A stretch of 44,653 nt of DNA from an uncultured Mycoplasmatota bacterium (GTDB lineage: Bacteria; Bacillota_I; Bacilli_A; RF39; UBA660): NCBI GenBank assembly GCA_948434005.1, contig CAOJEH010000005.1, positions 87,372-132,024 on the forward strand, written 5' to 3'. The translations under genes and the position numbers were made by a program. Each line of letters opens with the position of its first letter. Positions within the stretch are counted from its first letter, which is position 1. Below are positions 24,901-32,652 of this stretch, one piece after another. A model generated the notes under the pieces. That model worked only from the letters and a program-made list of their open reading frames with translations. It had not been told where the DNA came from and searched no databases.

Positions 24901-26592
24901 ACTTCTAATAATGTAGCTAAAGTAAAAGCAGAGGGTGAAGAATTATCGGGAATTGTTAAATATATTGTTGATACTGCAAAGGCAGAAAATATAAAGATTC
25001 CACAGTTATGGTTAGATAGAATTCCTGATTTTATTTATATAGAAGACTTAAAGAAAAAGTATCAGTATAATACTCCTAGTAATGATGTTGAACTAGTAAT
25101 TGGAGAATATGATGACCCTGATAATCAAAAACAATTCTTACTTAAGTTATCATTAATGACAGATGGTAATACAATTATTTATGGTTCTACAGGTTCCGGT
25201 AAAGAAATACTTCTTTCTAGTATTATATATTCTGCTATTACAAGTTATAATCCAGATGAAGTTAATTTCTATATTATGGATTTTGGAGCAGAAATTCTTA
25301 ATATGTTTTCTAATGCTCCTCAAGTGGGAAATATTTTATCTTCTAGTGCTACTGAACAGATAGAAAACTTATTTAAAATGCTTAATTCAATATTAGAAGA
25401 ACGTAAAAAACTTTTTGCTGACTATAATGGTTCCTATAGTTTTTATAAAGAACATAGTAATAAAAAAGTTCCTATAGTTACAGTAATTATAAATAATTAT
25501 GAAGGCTTTATTGAAACATATGAGGATTATGAAGATATATTATTGCAGCTTACTAGAGAAGGATCTAAGTATGGAATTGTATTTATTTTAACAAGTAATA
25601 GTACTAATGCAATTAGATATCGTATGAAGCAAAACTTTAAAAATAATTTATGTTTACAATTTAATGATTCATCGGATTATAGTGATGTTTTATCTGCAGT
25701 AGGAAAGAAAGTTCCTTCTAAAGTATTTGGTAGAGGTCTAGTTGAATTAGATAATGTATATGAATTTCAAACTGCTTATGCCTATAAAAGTGAGAAACTA
25801 TCAGATTATATTAAGATAATATCTTCTAGATTAAAGGATATTTGTAAAATTAGTGCTGCTAAAATACCAGTTTTACCTGAAGTGGTATCAATATCAGATG
25901 TAGAAGAAGCACTTGGAAATTTATCTACTGTACCAGTTGGAATATCTAAAAATGATTTATCTATTGCAACATTTGACTTTGACTCTAATCCAGTGACACT
26001 CGTAACAGCATTAGATTTCTATAATTATAGGGAATTTTATAAATCGATGATTAATATCATTTCTAAAATATCATATAAGAATGTTGTTATTATAGATGCA
26101 GCTAAAACATTTAAAAAGAGTGATGTATCAGTAGAATATCATAATACTAATTTTGATGATATAGTATCTTCTATAAATAATAAGTATGTAAAACAAAAAG
26201 CTATATATGAAGCTAATAATTATGATGAGAATGCTTTACAAAAAGAAGCTAAGACTACTTATTTTATATTTGGTATATCTAATTTATTTACAAGAATAGA
26301 TGATAGTAATAAAGAGGTATTCCAAAACGCTATAAGTGATACTAAGAATTTTGGCCTAGATAATTATATTATAATAGATAGTTCTGATAAACTTAAAAAT
26401 TCTGCTTATGATGCTTGGTATAAAGAATCTATTGATGATTCTCAAGGAATATGGTTAGGTAATGGTATATCTGAACAATATACGTTGAAACTATTATCTA
26501 CACCTAGAGAACTTAGAGAAGAAATAGATGAAGACTTTGGATATATTGTAAAGAATGGAAAAGCTACTTTGGTTAAATTAGTACAAAAATAG
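21994..26592 (+). CDS. essC: Type VIIb secretion ATPase EssC/YukB-like
   Basis: The 1532-aa membrane ATPase is the motor of Firmicutes type VII secretion. From the N-terminus: an FHA-like domain (1-90), a second, clear FHA domain (~105-190; R-N-G-E-F-I-I-G-S-G, S-K-Q-H-A-K-L, N-S-K-Y-G-T-Y-V-N), two membrane helices (~262-314), a long stalk, then FtsK/SpoIIIE domains. Domain 1 has Walker A G-M-T-G-S-G-K-S-E at ~716 and Walker B I-I-S-D-E-F at ~838. Domain 2 Walker A reads G-S-T-G-S-G-K-E (~1064), with Glu where Ser/Thr should be. Domain 3 lacks a Walker A. So only domain 1 seems fully competent, as known for the family. ATG 21994 has GAGGTG 6 bp upstream. First gene of a four-gene operon. Confidence 0.92.
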   Translation: MIVRLIKKSKIYNFSLPNKVSGSYWIEDNDRYGNTRNLINVEAENGLWKIKSDFETKILSGNNILESAYLKEYTMYFLKINTDNEFVILYCSPSMDSQLSKLKVNRNGEFIIGSGNQTHITYSYPLVSKQHAKLSYADGHWVIKDLNSKYGTYVNDQAVNTKVLEYGDIIFVMGLRIIVMKDYLVLNNILNMVSYDSNSFTLLEPVIQKFDGVESIEDESIDFYKTEDYFFRSPRFKSKIEPVNIVVEDPPAKENQEQMPAIYTIGPMITMAMSSVAMSFSSIAGLINGTMEFKNAMPSLVMSFAMLLTMLLWPLLSNKYQQKQRKKREELRQNKYMEYVQEKHQSILSEMKVQRQILVDNYLPLDVVENIVKGKKRNLWERELKQDDFLDLRLGIGSSELQGDIVFPTPKFELDNDNLRDLVLKVASESRVLTDVPISLSFVRNYISAIIGDGSQKQKFIEGLLLQMVAFHSYEDLKIVLFTNENNSSLWNYLKVLPHCWSNDKSIRFFATNKDERKELSLYLEKEFQNRRSSDDNSNVNELPYYSFSPYYFIITDDYKSIRDIEIIKDVCSLEANLGFSLCIISPRLTNLPNKCKTFISIGDVKSGVFENELVSNKQKEFVADVSSNLNMHEICRQLSNIPIDIAKEEKNIPSAVTFLEMYNIGLIEQLNILNRWKHNDPTKSLQVPIGIDKNGEQFQLDLHEKYYGPHGLVAGMTGSGKSELLLSYILSMAVNFHPYEVSFVLIDYKGGGLAGVFQNKENGIKLPHLAGAITNLDTIEMNRALASIQSELRRRQRMFNIARDNLNESTIDIYKYQRLYREGMVDTPISHLFIISDEFAELKSQQPEFMDQLISTARIGRSLGVHLILATQKPSGVVDDQIWSNSKFKICLKVQDNSDSMDMIKRPDAAALKNPGRFYLQVGYNELFALGQSAWTGAQYYPTEKRKKNIDNDVDFIDNVGNIIKSMDTSNNVAKVKAEGEELSGIVKYIVDTAKAENIKIPQLWLDRIPDFIYIEDLKKKYQYNTPSNDVELVIGEYDDPDNQKQFLLKLSLMTDGNTIIYGSTGSGKEILLSSIIYSAITSYNPDEVNFYIMDFGAEILNMFSNAPQVGNILSSSATEQIENLFKMLNSILEERKKLFADYNGSYSFYKEHSNKKVPIVTVIINNYEGFIETYEDYEDILLQLTREGSKYGIVFILTSNSTNAIRYRMKQNFKNNLCLQFNDSSDYSDVLSAVGKKVPSKVFGRGLVELDNVYEFQTAYAYKSEKLSDYIKIISSRLKDICKISAAKIPVLPEVVSISDVEEALGNLSTVPVGISKNDLSIATFDFDSNPVTLVTALDFYNYREFYKSMINIISKISYKNVVIIDAAKTFKKSDVSVEYHNTNFDDIVSSINNKYVKQKAIYEANNYDENALQKEAKTTYFIFGISNLFTRIDDSNKEVFQNAISDTKNFGLDNYIIIDSSDKLKNSAYDAWYKESIDDSQGIWLGNGISEQYTLKLLSTPRELREEIDEDFGYIVKNGKATLVKLVQK

Positions 26593-26600
26593 GAGGACAT

Positions 26601-26858
26601 ATGGATAGTAATAAAATTTTATTAGAGGTTTATATACCTTCTATAGAAAAAGAATATGATATATTTGTTCCTATTAATAAAAAGATAGGTACTATTAAAA
26701 AAATGATAGAAAAGGGTATCACTGATTTAACAGACGAAGTTTATATTATAAGTGAGGATAGTAATTTATATAGTAAAGATACTGGTAATATGTATGATGT
26801 TAATGTTAAATTAATTGATACTGATTTAAAAAACGGTTCAAGGGTCATACTTATATAG
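26601..26858 (+). CDS. YukD/EsaB-like ubiquitin-fold protein
   Basis: The 85-aa protein has the ubiquitin-like layout of YukD/EsaB, cytoplasmic regulators of type VIIb secretion: K-I-L-L-E-V-Y-I-P strand, Y-D-I-F-V-P second strand, K-I-G-T-I-K-K-M-I helix, and a final L-K-N-G-S-R-V-I-L-I strand. It has no di-Gly tail. It sits 8 bp after essC, as in other T7SSb operons, with AGGAGG before its ATG. Confidence 0.88.
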   Translation: MDSNKILLEVYIPSIEKEYDIFVPINKKIGTIKKMIEKGITDLTDEVYIISEDSNLYSKDTGNMYDVNVKLIDTDLKNGSRVILI

Positions 26859-26868
26859 GAGGGTTTCT

Positions 26869-27066
26869 ATGAAAAAAAGTGATGTGTATATAAAAGAAGT
26901 AAACTTAATATTTTCTATATTAGAAAAGTTAGAATCGTCATGGTCAAATAGTGATAGTTTAAGTTATATAGAGGAGTTAAAAAAATATAGAAATGTATTA
27001 GTTAATATTGCTCCTAGCAAGGCAGTTCCTGTAAATTTAGAAAAGTTAGACGAGGAGAAGGTGTAA
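26869..27066 (+). CDS. Small helical T7SS-associated protein (WXG-like), 65 aa
   Basis: A 65-aa protein predicted to be two helices, with L-E-S-S-W-S-N-S-D-S-L at the turn. The Trp resembles the W-x-G turn of WXG100 substrates but the Gly is a Ser and the protein is much shorter than 100 aa. In T7SSb loci such short partners include EsxA-like proteins and the helical LXG-associated proteins. It begins 10 bp after the YukD-like gene with AGGAGGG, and its end contains the ribosome binding site of the next gene. Role as substrate or chaperone is inferred from position. Confidence 0.6.
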   Translation: MKKSDVYIKEVNLIFSILEKLESSWSNSDSLSYIEELKKYRNVLVNIAPSKAVPVNLEKLDEEKV

Positions 27067-27068
27067 AT

Positions 27069-27293
27069 ATGATAGGTGGATTATCATATGATGATATGCT
27101 TAAATTAGTAAATGAGTTAAATAGAGCCTCTAATAGTATTAAATCACTTATTGAAGATAAGGATAGTAATGTTAATAATATAAAAAAATTTTGTGAAGAA
27201 GTAGATGTTTATGTTAGATTTTTAACATCATCTGTAGAATTATATAGAGACTCTGATGAGGCTTTAAAACTAATGATAGAAAAAAATAAATAA
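27069..27293 (+). CDS. Small helical T7SS-associated protein, 74 aa
   Basis: A 74-aa, mostly helical protein starting M-I-G-G-L-S-Y-D-D-M-L-K-L-V-N-E-L, with heptad-like spacing (N-R-A-S-N-S-I-K-S-L-I-E) and a second helix V-D-V-Y-V-R-F-L-T-S-S-V-E-L-Y. It has no W-x-G. Two nested small helical proteins next to essC are reminiscent of heterodimeric Esx or Lap partners, suggesting that the 65- and 74-aa proteins bind each other. Start is 2 bp after the previous stop; AAGGTG precedes. Low-level certainty about function. Confidence 0.6.
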   Translation: MIGGLSYDDMLKLVNELNRASNSIKSLIEDKDSNVNNIKKFCEEVDVYVRFLTSSVELYRDSDEALKLMIEKNK

Positions 27294-27317
27294 CTTTCAA
27301 ATGAAAGTTATTTTTAA
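27288..27317. terminator. Bidirectional terminator between T7SS operon and SpoIID-like gene
   Basis: AAATAACTTTC (27288-27298) and GAAAGTTATTT (27303-27313) form an 11-bp perfect stem with AAAT loop, flanked by A and T runs. Confidence 0.85.
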
Positions 27318-28363
27318 ATATATCTTTTTATCTTTACTTTAGGAAAATAATAATTAAGTATCTTTATATAAGATAGTTCTTGTTTTGCAAGTTCGTTAGC
27401 GCCAAATTCACTTAATCCCATATTATGTCCCCATCCTTTAGTAATAAATCTTATATGTGTGGGATTAACAATCATATTTATATCTGTAGATTTTAGATTT
27501 AATAGTTTTCTAAACTCATCTCCAGTATATGCGGTATTATTTATTTTTATTTTCTTAACTAGATTACTCTTAGATATTTCTATTATAGTAATCTTTTTCA
27601 TTTCCTTCTTTTTCATATTAAATATTTTTTCTAATTCATCATAATTATAGTCTTTTATTTCTAAATAATTTGGTGATGCATAATCCCACAGGCTATTTAT
27701 TTTTTCTAGATATGGATAATTATTATTTGCCTCAGTTATAGAATTACTACATATATGAATAAATGGCAAAATATAATTATCTTCATAAGTTAAAAATTCT
27801 CCATTAGTTTCATCTATAGCTTTTTCTATTCTATCATAGTAATATTGATAATCCTTTTTCCATATTGTTTTATAATTTTCTATAGGTGTATAAATACTAA
27901 AGTTATCTATTACACTAATAGTATTATCTTCTTTCATTTTCTTATAAGCATAAGTTCTATATAATAAAACTAAGGCCTTTATAGTATCTATTTCTAGATC
28001 TAAAATACTATTTGTAGCAATAACTCCTAACAAATAGGTTTTTAAATCTATTTTAGTTATAATATTATTTTTATCTTTTAAATTTATAGTAAATAAGTTA
28101 TTAGAATAATTATTATTTTTAATATTTATGGTTTCATTTTGTTTATCCATTTCTAGGGTTTTAACTATTATACCATCAACTACTAAATATATTTTATTAC
28201 CACTAAAGTCTATACTGTTATTTTTAATAAAAGCTTCAGCATTTTCTTCTATCTTATTTCCTTCATTACTATCTAGTTCTTTAGAAAATTCATAATTCAT
28301 AGTTAAATATAAGTATAGTATATCTTCTTTTCCATTATTTCTTATTTCATATCTATAAAACAT
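27314..28363 (-). CDS. SpoIID/LytB-domain protein without the catalytic Glu
   Basis: The 349-aa protein ends with the SpoIID hallmark: F-I-T-K-G-W-G-H-N-M-G-L-S-E-F-G-A, then Y-I-K-I-L-N-Y-Y-F-P. The central L-K-T-Y-L-L-G-V-I-A-T-N-S segment corresponds to the V-x-G-V-V-A-x-E-M-P motif of SpoIID, where the catalytic Glu is replaced here by Asn, and L-Y-R-T-Y-A-Y follows as in A-A-R-T-Y-A. SpoIID is a peptidoglycan transglycosylase active in engulfment or division. No signal peptide is visible in the N-terminal region, which begins with M-F-Y-R-Y-E-I-R. Start 28363 has AGGTGAT upstream. Binding without cleavage is a possible role. Confidence 0.8.
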   Translation of the reverse strand: MFYRYEIRNNGKEDILYLYLTMNYEFSKELDSNEGNKIEENAEAFIKNNSIDFSGNKIYLVVDGIIVKTLEMDKQNETINIKNNNYSNNLFTINLKDKNNIITKIDLKTYLLGVIATNSILDLEIDTIKALVLLYRTYAYKKMKEDNTISVIDNFSIYTPIENYKTIWKKDYQYYYDRIEKAIDETNGEFLTYEDNYILPFIHICSNSITEANNNYPYLEKINSLWDYASPNYLEIKDYNYDELEKIFNMKKKEMKKITIIEISKSNLVKKIKINNTAYTGDEFRKLLNLKSTDINMIVNPTHIRFITKGWGHNMGLSEFGANELAKQELSYIKILNYYFPKVKIKRYI

Positions 28364-28406
28364 AATATCACCTATCATTATTATGAAATAAGTTTAAAAT
28401 ATTATA

Positions 28407-29387
28407 CTAGAATTCAAAGTATTTTTGTTTTAATTTACTATTACAATCTATACCAGTAACGTAACTTTTATTTTTAAATAATTTATTTATATCAATTTCT
28501 TTATCATTGTAGAAATAATCATTTACATTACTTATTATATATAGAGCTTCTTCTATAGAATCATTATATATATCATAAAATGATTTAGTGCTAGTTATAT
28601 TTTTATCTACTGGATAGTTCCACTTATTATGCTCTATATTTAAATAGTTATTATTATCTTCTAAGGATTGATTATATGATAATGAATCAAATATGAATAG
28701 GCTTTTTGGTGTTACCAAATCTATTAAATTATAGAATATTTTTTTAACTCCGTAACTATCTTTTCTAAATAGATTTAAAAATGTTTTCATATGTTTTAAT
28801 GAAGTATAATATATTCTACTCATATACTTTATATTAAATGTTTTATTAAAAGTATAATTAATTGTATTATTTAATTCAGATGGGAATTTTTCTATATCAA
28901 AAACATAATTACTAATACTAAATTTTTTATAGTTTTTGTTTATTCTATTACTAATCATAATATTATCTATAAATATTTCCATATAATGATGAAGACAATT
29001 ATATTTAATAGTAGATTTATCTTTATTGATATACTCTCCAGTTTTATAAAATATATAAGGGTGAGTATTACTATCAAGAACAAAGTGAGATATAAATCCA
29101 TATAAAAATACTAATACTTTAGGTTCATTATAATATTTTTGTTGTTTAATATAAGTTATTAAATTATAGAAAAATTCATTAGTTTTTATACAATGACATA
29201 TATATTGCTGTTTTCTTATATTCTTACCTTTTTTTAAATTCATAATATTATAAAACATTAATGGGTCTGTATTTTGAGCAAACATTAGTAAAGCTTTTTT
29301 ATTATTACTTATTTTCTTTTTTGTAAAGTCGTCTAGTCTATTATATAAATCTTCTGCAAAAAAGGCATGTGTTGCAGTAGCAGGCAT
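28407..29387 (-). CDS. Zinc-dependent phospholipase C-like protein
   Basis: The 326-aa protein starts M-P-A-T-A-T-H-A-F-F-A-E-D, the typical N-terminus of the Zn_dep_PLPC family, in which the early His binds zinc. Other expected ligands occur in A-Q-N-T-D-P-L, in L-Y-G-F-I-S-H-F-V-L-D-S-N-T-H-P near residue 100, and in H-H-Y-M-E. These hydrolases cleave phospholipid head groups; substrates of this bacterial branch are unknown. No signal peptide is present, unlike secreted clostridial toxins. It is convergent with nothing and is expressed on the same strand as the SpoIID-like gene 43 bp downstream. Confidence 0.85.
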   Translation of the reverse strand: MPATATHAFFAEDLYNRLDDFTKKKISNNKKALLMFAQNTDPLMFYNIMNLKKGKNIRKQQYICHCIKTNEFFYNLITYIKQQKYYNEPKVLVFLYGFISHFVLDSNTHPYIFYKTGEYINKDKSTIKYNCLHHYMEIFIDNIMISNRINKNYKKFSISNYVFDIEKFPSELNNTINYTFNKTFNIKYMSRIYYTSLKHMKTFLNLFRKDSYGVKKIFYNLIDLVTPKSLFIFDSLSYNQSLEDNNNYLNIEHNKWNYPVDKNITSTKSFYDIYNDSIEEALYIISNVNDYFYNDKEIDINKLFKNKSYVTGIDCNSKLKQKYFEF

Positions 29388-29485
29388 ATAATCACTTCCT
29401 CTAATAAATTATATCAAAAAAAATATAAAAATTTCATATTTATTATAATATTTTTATATGTTATAATTTATAATAGGTGAGTATT

Positions 29486-30442
29486 ATGGTAGAAAAGCAA
29501 TTTAGAACCTTAGATGAACAAATAGAAATATTAAAATCTAAGAATCTAATTATTAATAATGAAGAATATGCAAAGAGTATCCTACTTAGAGAAAATTATT
29601 TCTTTATTAATGGATATAGACATTTATTTTCGCATCAGAATAATAAAGAATTTAGACAAGGTACTACATTTGAAGAGCTTTATAGCTTATTCTTATTTGA
29701 TAGAACCTTTAGAACTATTTGTTTTAAGAATTTACTTATTATTGAAAATAATTTTAAGTCTATAACATCATATCAATTATCTAAAAAATATGGATATAAG
29801 GAAAAGGAATATTTAAAACCAAAGAATTTTACAAATAGACCGGATAAGAGAAGACAATTAAATGATTTACTTAAGAAGATGCAAAGACAGATACGAGTTA
29901 ATGGTAGTCAACATTCTGCTACTCAGCATTATGCTTGTAATTATGGATATATACCATTATGGATTTTAGTTAAAGTATTATCATTTGGTATAGTTAGTGA
30001 AATGTATTCTGTATTAAAAACAGATGATCAAAAAGCTATTAGTGCTGTATATGAAATTAGTAATGATGTATTTTCTGATTACTTACCAGTTCTTGCAAAT
30101 TATAGGAATTTATGTGCTCATGAAGACATATTATATGAAAATAGAACACAGAAATCTATAGATGATACAATATATCATAAACTACTAAATATACCTAAAA
30201 CAGATGGTGAATATATATATGGGAAGAATGATTTATTTGCCCTATTAATAATAATGAAGCAGTTACTTGATAAAACAAAGTTTAATAGTATGATTATAGA
30301 AATGGAGAATGCTATACAAACTCTACATTATAATTTAAAATCTATTAGTATAAGAGATGTACTTAATAGAATGGGATTTCCAGAAAATTGGAAGGATTTA
30401 AAAAATATAGATAGGAGTGTTATAAAAGATGAAGAAGAGTAA
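29486..30442 (+). CDS. Abi_2 (AbiD/AbiF-like) abortive-infection protein
   Basis: The 318-aa protein matches the Abi_2 family: N-terminal K-Q-F-R-T-L-D-E-Q-I-E-I-L-K-S-K, R-E-N-Y-F-F-I-N-G-Y, F-D-R-T-F-R near residue 75, and the HEPN-like signature Y-R-N-L-C-A-H-E-D-I-L-Y-E-N-R near residue 209, whose R-x(4)-H is the presumed RNase site. Family members abort phage infection by cutting RNA or blocking phage development; some work with a small upstream RNA, which I do not see here. ATG 29486 has AGGTGA upstream. It overlaps htrA by 14 bp, so toxin and protease are cotranscribed, an unusual pairing. Confidence 0.85.
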   Translation: MVEKQFRTLDEQIEILKSKNLIINNEEYAKSILLRENYFFINGYRHLFSHQNNKEFRQGTTFEELYSLFLFDRTFRTICFKNLLIIENNFKSITSYQLSKKYGYKEKEYLKPKNFTNRPDKRRQLNDLLKKMQRQIRVNGSQHSATQHYACNYGYIPLWILVKVLSFGIVSEMYSVLKTDDQKAISAVYEISNDVFSDYLPVLANYRNLCAHEDILYENRTQKSIDDTIYHKLLNIPKTDGEYIYGKNDLFALLIIMKQLLDKTKFNSMIIEMENAIQTLHYNLKSISIRDVLNRMGFPENWKDLKNIDRSVIKDEEE

Positions 30443-31547
30443 AAGTGAAGTTAGTGATAGTAGTAAGACATTATTTCTTGTATTATTTTCATTTGTAATG
30501 GGAGGGCTTATAATGGTGCTTATACTTAAATATACACCAATATTTGATAATTCTACTACGCCTATTACTGAAAAGAAGGGGAAAAATGTTGTATATGAAA
30601 AAACAAGTTTAGCTGCTGCTGTTGATAATATATATGATGCAGTAGTTATGGTAAAATCATTTAAAGGTGATGAAGAGTATTCAACTGGTACAGGATTTGT
30701 ATATAAAACAGATAATAAATTTGGATATTTAATTACAAATCATCATGTAGTATCAGGGTGTAATAGTGTTAAACTAGTTTTATCTACTGATGAGGAAGTG
30801 GAAGCTAAAATATTAGGTGGAGATGAATATTTAGATATTGCAGTATTATCTATACCTAAAGAAAAAGTATTAAAGATTGCTACTATAGGAAATTCTGATA
30901 AAGTTTCAGTAGGAGATACTATTTTTACAGTGGGTTCTCCAATGGGATATGATTATAGGGGAAGTGTTACTTCTGGAATTTTATCTGGTAAAGATAGAAT
31001 GGTATCCTTAAGTGTATCTGGTTCAACTAGTGAAGACTGGGTTATGAAAGTATTACAAATTGATGCGGCAATTAATCCAGGAAATAGTGGTGGTCCACTT
31101 TTAAATGTTAATGGTGAAGTAATTGGTGTTAATTCTATGAAATTAGTTCAAGATGAAATAGAAGGTATGGGATTTGCTATACCAATAGAAATAGCTATGG
31201 CTCATTTAGGTGAATTAGAAAAGGGTAAAAAAATAGAATGGCCAATGCTAGGAATAAGTATGGTTAATTTAACTGATACGTCATCACTATATAGATATAA
31301 TATTAAAGTAGATGATAATATTACAGAAGGAGTTGCTGTTGCTGATATATCTAAAGGATCAGGTGCTGCTAGTTCTGATTTAAAAGTAGGGGATATAGTT
31401 ACTAAGCTTAATGGACAAAAGGTAAAAAATTCAGCTTATTTAAGATATGAATTATATAAAAATAAACCTGGTGATAGTATCGAGTTAACTTATATAAGAA
31501 ATGGTAAGGAACATACTACTAAAGTTAAATTAACAAAATTAAGTTAA
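30429..31547 (+). CDS. HtrA/DegP-like membrane-anchored serine protease
   Basis: The 372-aa protein handles misfolded extracytoplasmic proteins. It has an N-terminal membrane anchor (residues ~13-36), a trypsin-like domain with catalytic His in T-N-H-H-V-V near residue 112, Asp in Y-L-D-I-A-V-L near residue 141, and Ser in N-P-G-N-S-G-G-P-L near residue 221, and one C-terminal PDZ domain (~285-365; L-K-V-G-D-I-V-T-K-L-N-G). It overlaps the Abi_2 gene and ends in a terminator. The AGGAG site lies 11 bp upstream of the ATG, within the abi gene. Confidence 0.93.
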   Translation: MKKSKSEVSDSSKTLFLVLFSFVMGGLIMVLILKYTPIFDNSTTPITEKKGKNVVYEKTSLAAAVDNIYDAVVMVKSFKGDEEYSTGTGFVYKTDNKFGYLITNHHVVSGCNSVKLVLSTDEEVEAKILGGDEYLDIAVLSIPKEKVLKIATIGNSDKVSVGDTIFTVGSPMGYDYRGSVTSGILSGKDRMVSLSVSGSTSEDWVMKVLQIDAAINPGNSGGPLLNVNGEVIGVNSMKLVQDEIEGMGFAIPIEIAMAHLGELEKGKKIEWPMLGISMVNLTDTSSLYRYNIKVDDNITEGVAVADISKGSGAASSDLKVGDIVTKLNGQKVKNSAYLRYELYKNKPGDSIELTYIRNGKEHTTKVKLTKLS

Positions 31548-31550
31548 TTT

Positions 31551-31577
31551 AAAAAGATATCAATATAGATATCTTTT
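31551..31577. terminator. Bidirectional terminator between htrA and the TasA/SipW operon
   Basis: AAAAGATATC (31552-31561) and GATATCTTTT (31568-31577) form a 10-bp perfect stem with A- and T-rich flanks for both convergent transcripts. Confidence 0.8.
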
Positions 31578-31578
31578 C

Positions 31579-32640
31579 TTATGCCTTTAAAACATATTTA
31601 TATAAGGTATTGTTATGCGTAATAGTAAATGTAGCAGTATGTGAATAAATACTTTCATATAATATTATTGGTATTCTTAATTCCTCTTCTAAATCAATCA
31701 TCTCTTCAAAATTCTTAACTTGAATAGATTCATATCCTTTAGATTTTACAGGAGTAGCTACTTCAACAATAACTTCACCATATGATTTAAGAATTTTTTC
31801 TAATTCTTTAGTATATTTACTTTTTGGTTTAACATTAAATATTGCTTTATAAATTAATAGGAATAATACTAGAGTTATTAACATTATTATAATGCATATT
31901 GCAATTAACAAAGTGCCACTTTTTTTAACTATAGGATTATCTTTATAAATGGTATAATTACCTTTTTTATTATAGTTATTATTGATTGAGAAAGCTTGTG
32001 TACCTAATGGAATATCTAGTACTATCTTATCAGTTTTATCAATTCTATTCATATTGTAGCTGCCACTGTATTTTATATTCATTGTTATTTCTAGTCTAGT
32101 TGTTAGATTCATTCCAAATTGTTTTTTAAAATTGTTTACTGTTTCTTTATATTTTGGATAATCTATATTAATATTTTCAGTTATATTAAATCCTGTTTTA
32201 TTAGTAATAAATTTATCTTGTTCTTCTAGTAATGTATAATCTTTTTTCCAAACAAGTTCATTTTCACCGGTTGTATTATTTACATTTTCACCAAATAATT
32301 TTGCTTTGATATCATAAGTATATTTTAATGTGGAATTATCAGTACCATTATATGTATAGTATAAATCTAGATCAATGTTTTTTACTAAATCTGATATATA
32401 TACTTGATCAGAACTCATTTCATCCCCATCTATAAATTTATTATCAAATAGTTCTACTTTATAATCAGAGTTTTTATTTATAGTTGCACTATATAATTTA
32501 GTTCTTTTACCTTTTTCTACAGTAGTTTGATTTTTATATATTCCAATTATTGGTAAAAACAAACCCAAAGCTATAATAATAAGTAATAAAACTCTAACCC
32601 ATAATTTAAGTTTCCTTCTTTCCCTTTTTTCTGTTTCCAT
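31579..32640 (-). CDS. DUF5305-like membrane protein
   Basis: The 353-aa protein has an N-terminal membrane anchor (residues ~12-35), a large extracytoplasmic beta-rich region rich in Asn, Lys and Tyr, a second membrane helix (~258-285), and a cytoplasmic tail with K-S-K-Y-T-K-E-L-E and F-E-E-M-I-D-L-E-E. The architecture matches DUF5305 proteins, which often sit with SipW-type signal peptidases. It may monitor or assist assembly of the surface proteins encoded upstream. AAAGGAA precedes the ATG. It is the last gene of the minus-strand operon. Confidence 0.75.
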   Translation of the reverse strand: METEKRERRKLKLWVRVLLLIIIALGLFLPIIGIYKNQTTVEKGKRTKLYSATINKNSDYKVELFDNKFIDGDEMSSDQVYISDLVKNIDLDLYYTYNGTDNSTLKYTYDIKAKLFGENVNNTTGENELVWKKDYTLLEEQDKFITNKTGFNITENINIDYPKYKETVNNFKKQFGMNLTTRLEITMNIKYSGSYNMNRIDKTDKIVLDIPLGTQAFSINNNYNKKGNYTIYKDNPIVKKSGTLLIAICIIIMLITLVLFLLIYKAIFNVKPKSKYTKELEKILKSYGEVIVEVATPVKSKGYESIQVKNFEEMIDLEEELRIPIILYESIYSHTATFTITHNNTLYKYVLKA

Positions 32641-32652
32641 AATTATTCCTTT

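Noticed and set aside
29388-29485. Possible abiF-type small RNA upstream of the Abi_2 gene
   Set aside because: The 98-bp gap is almost pure A/T with no stable stem or terminator.
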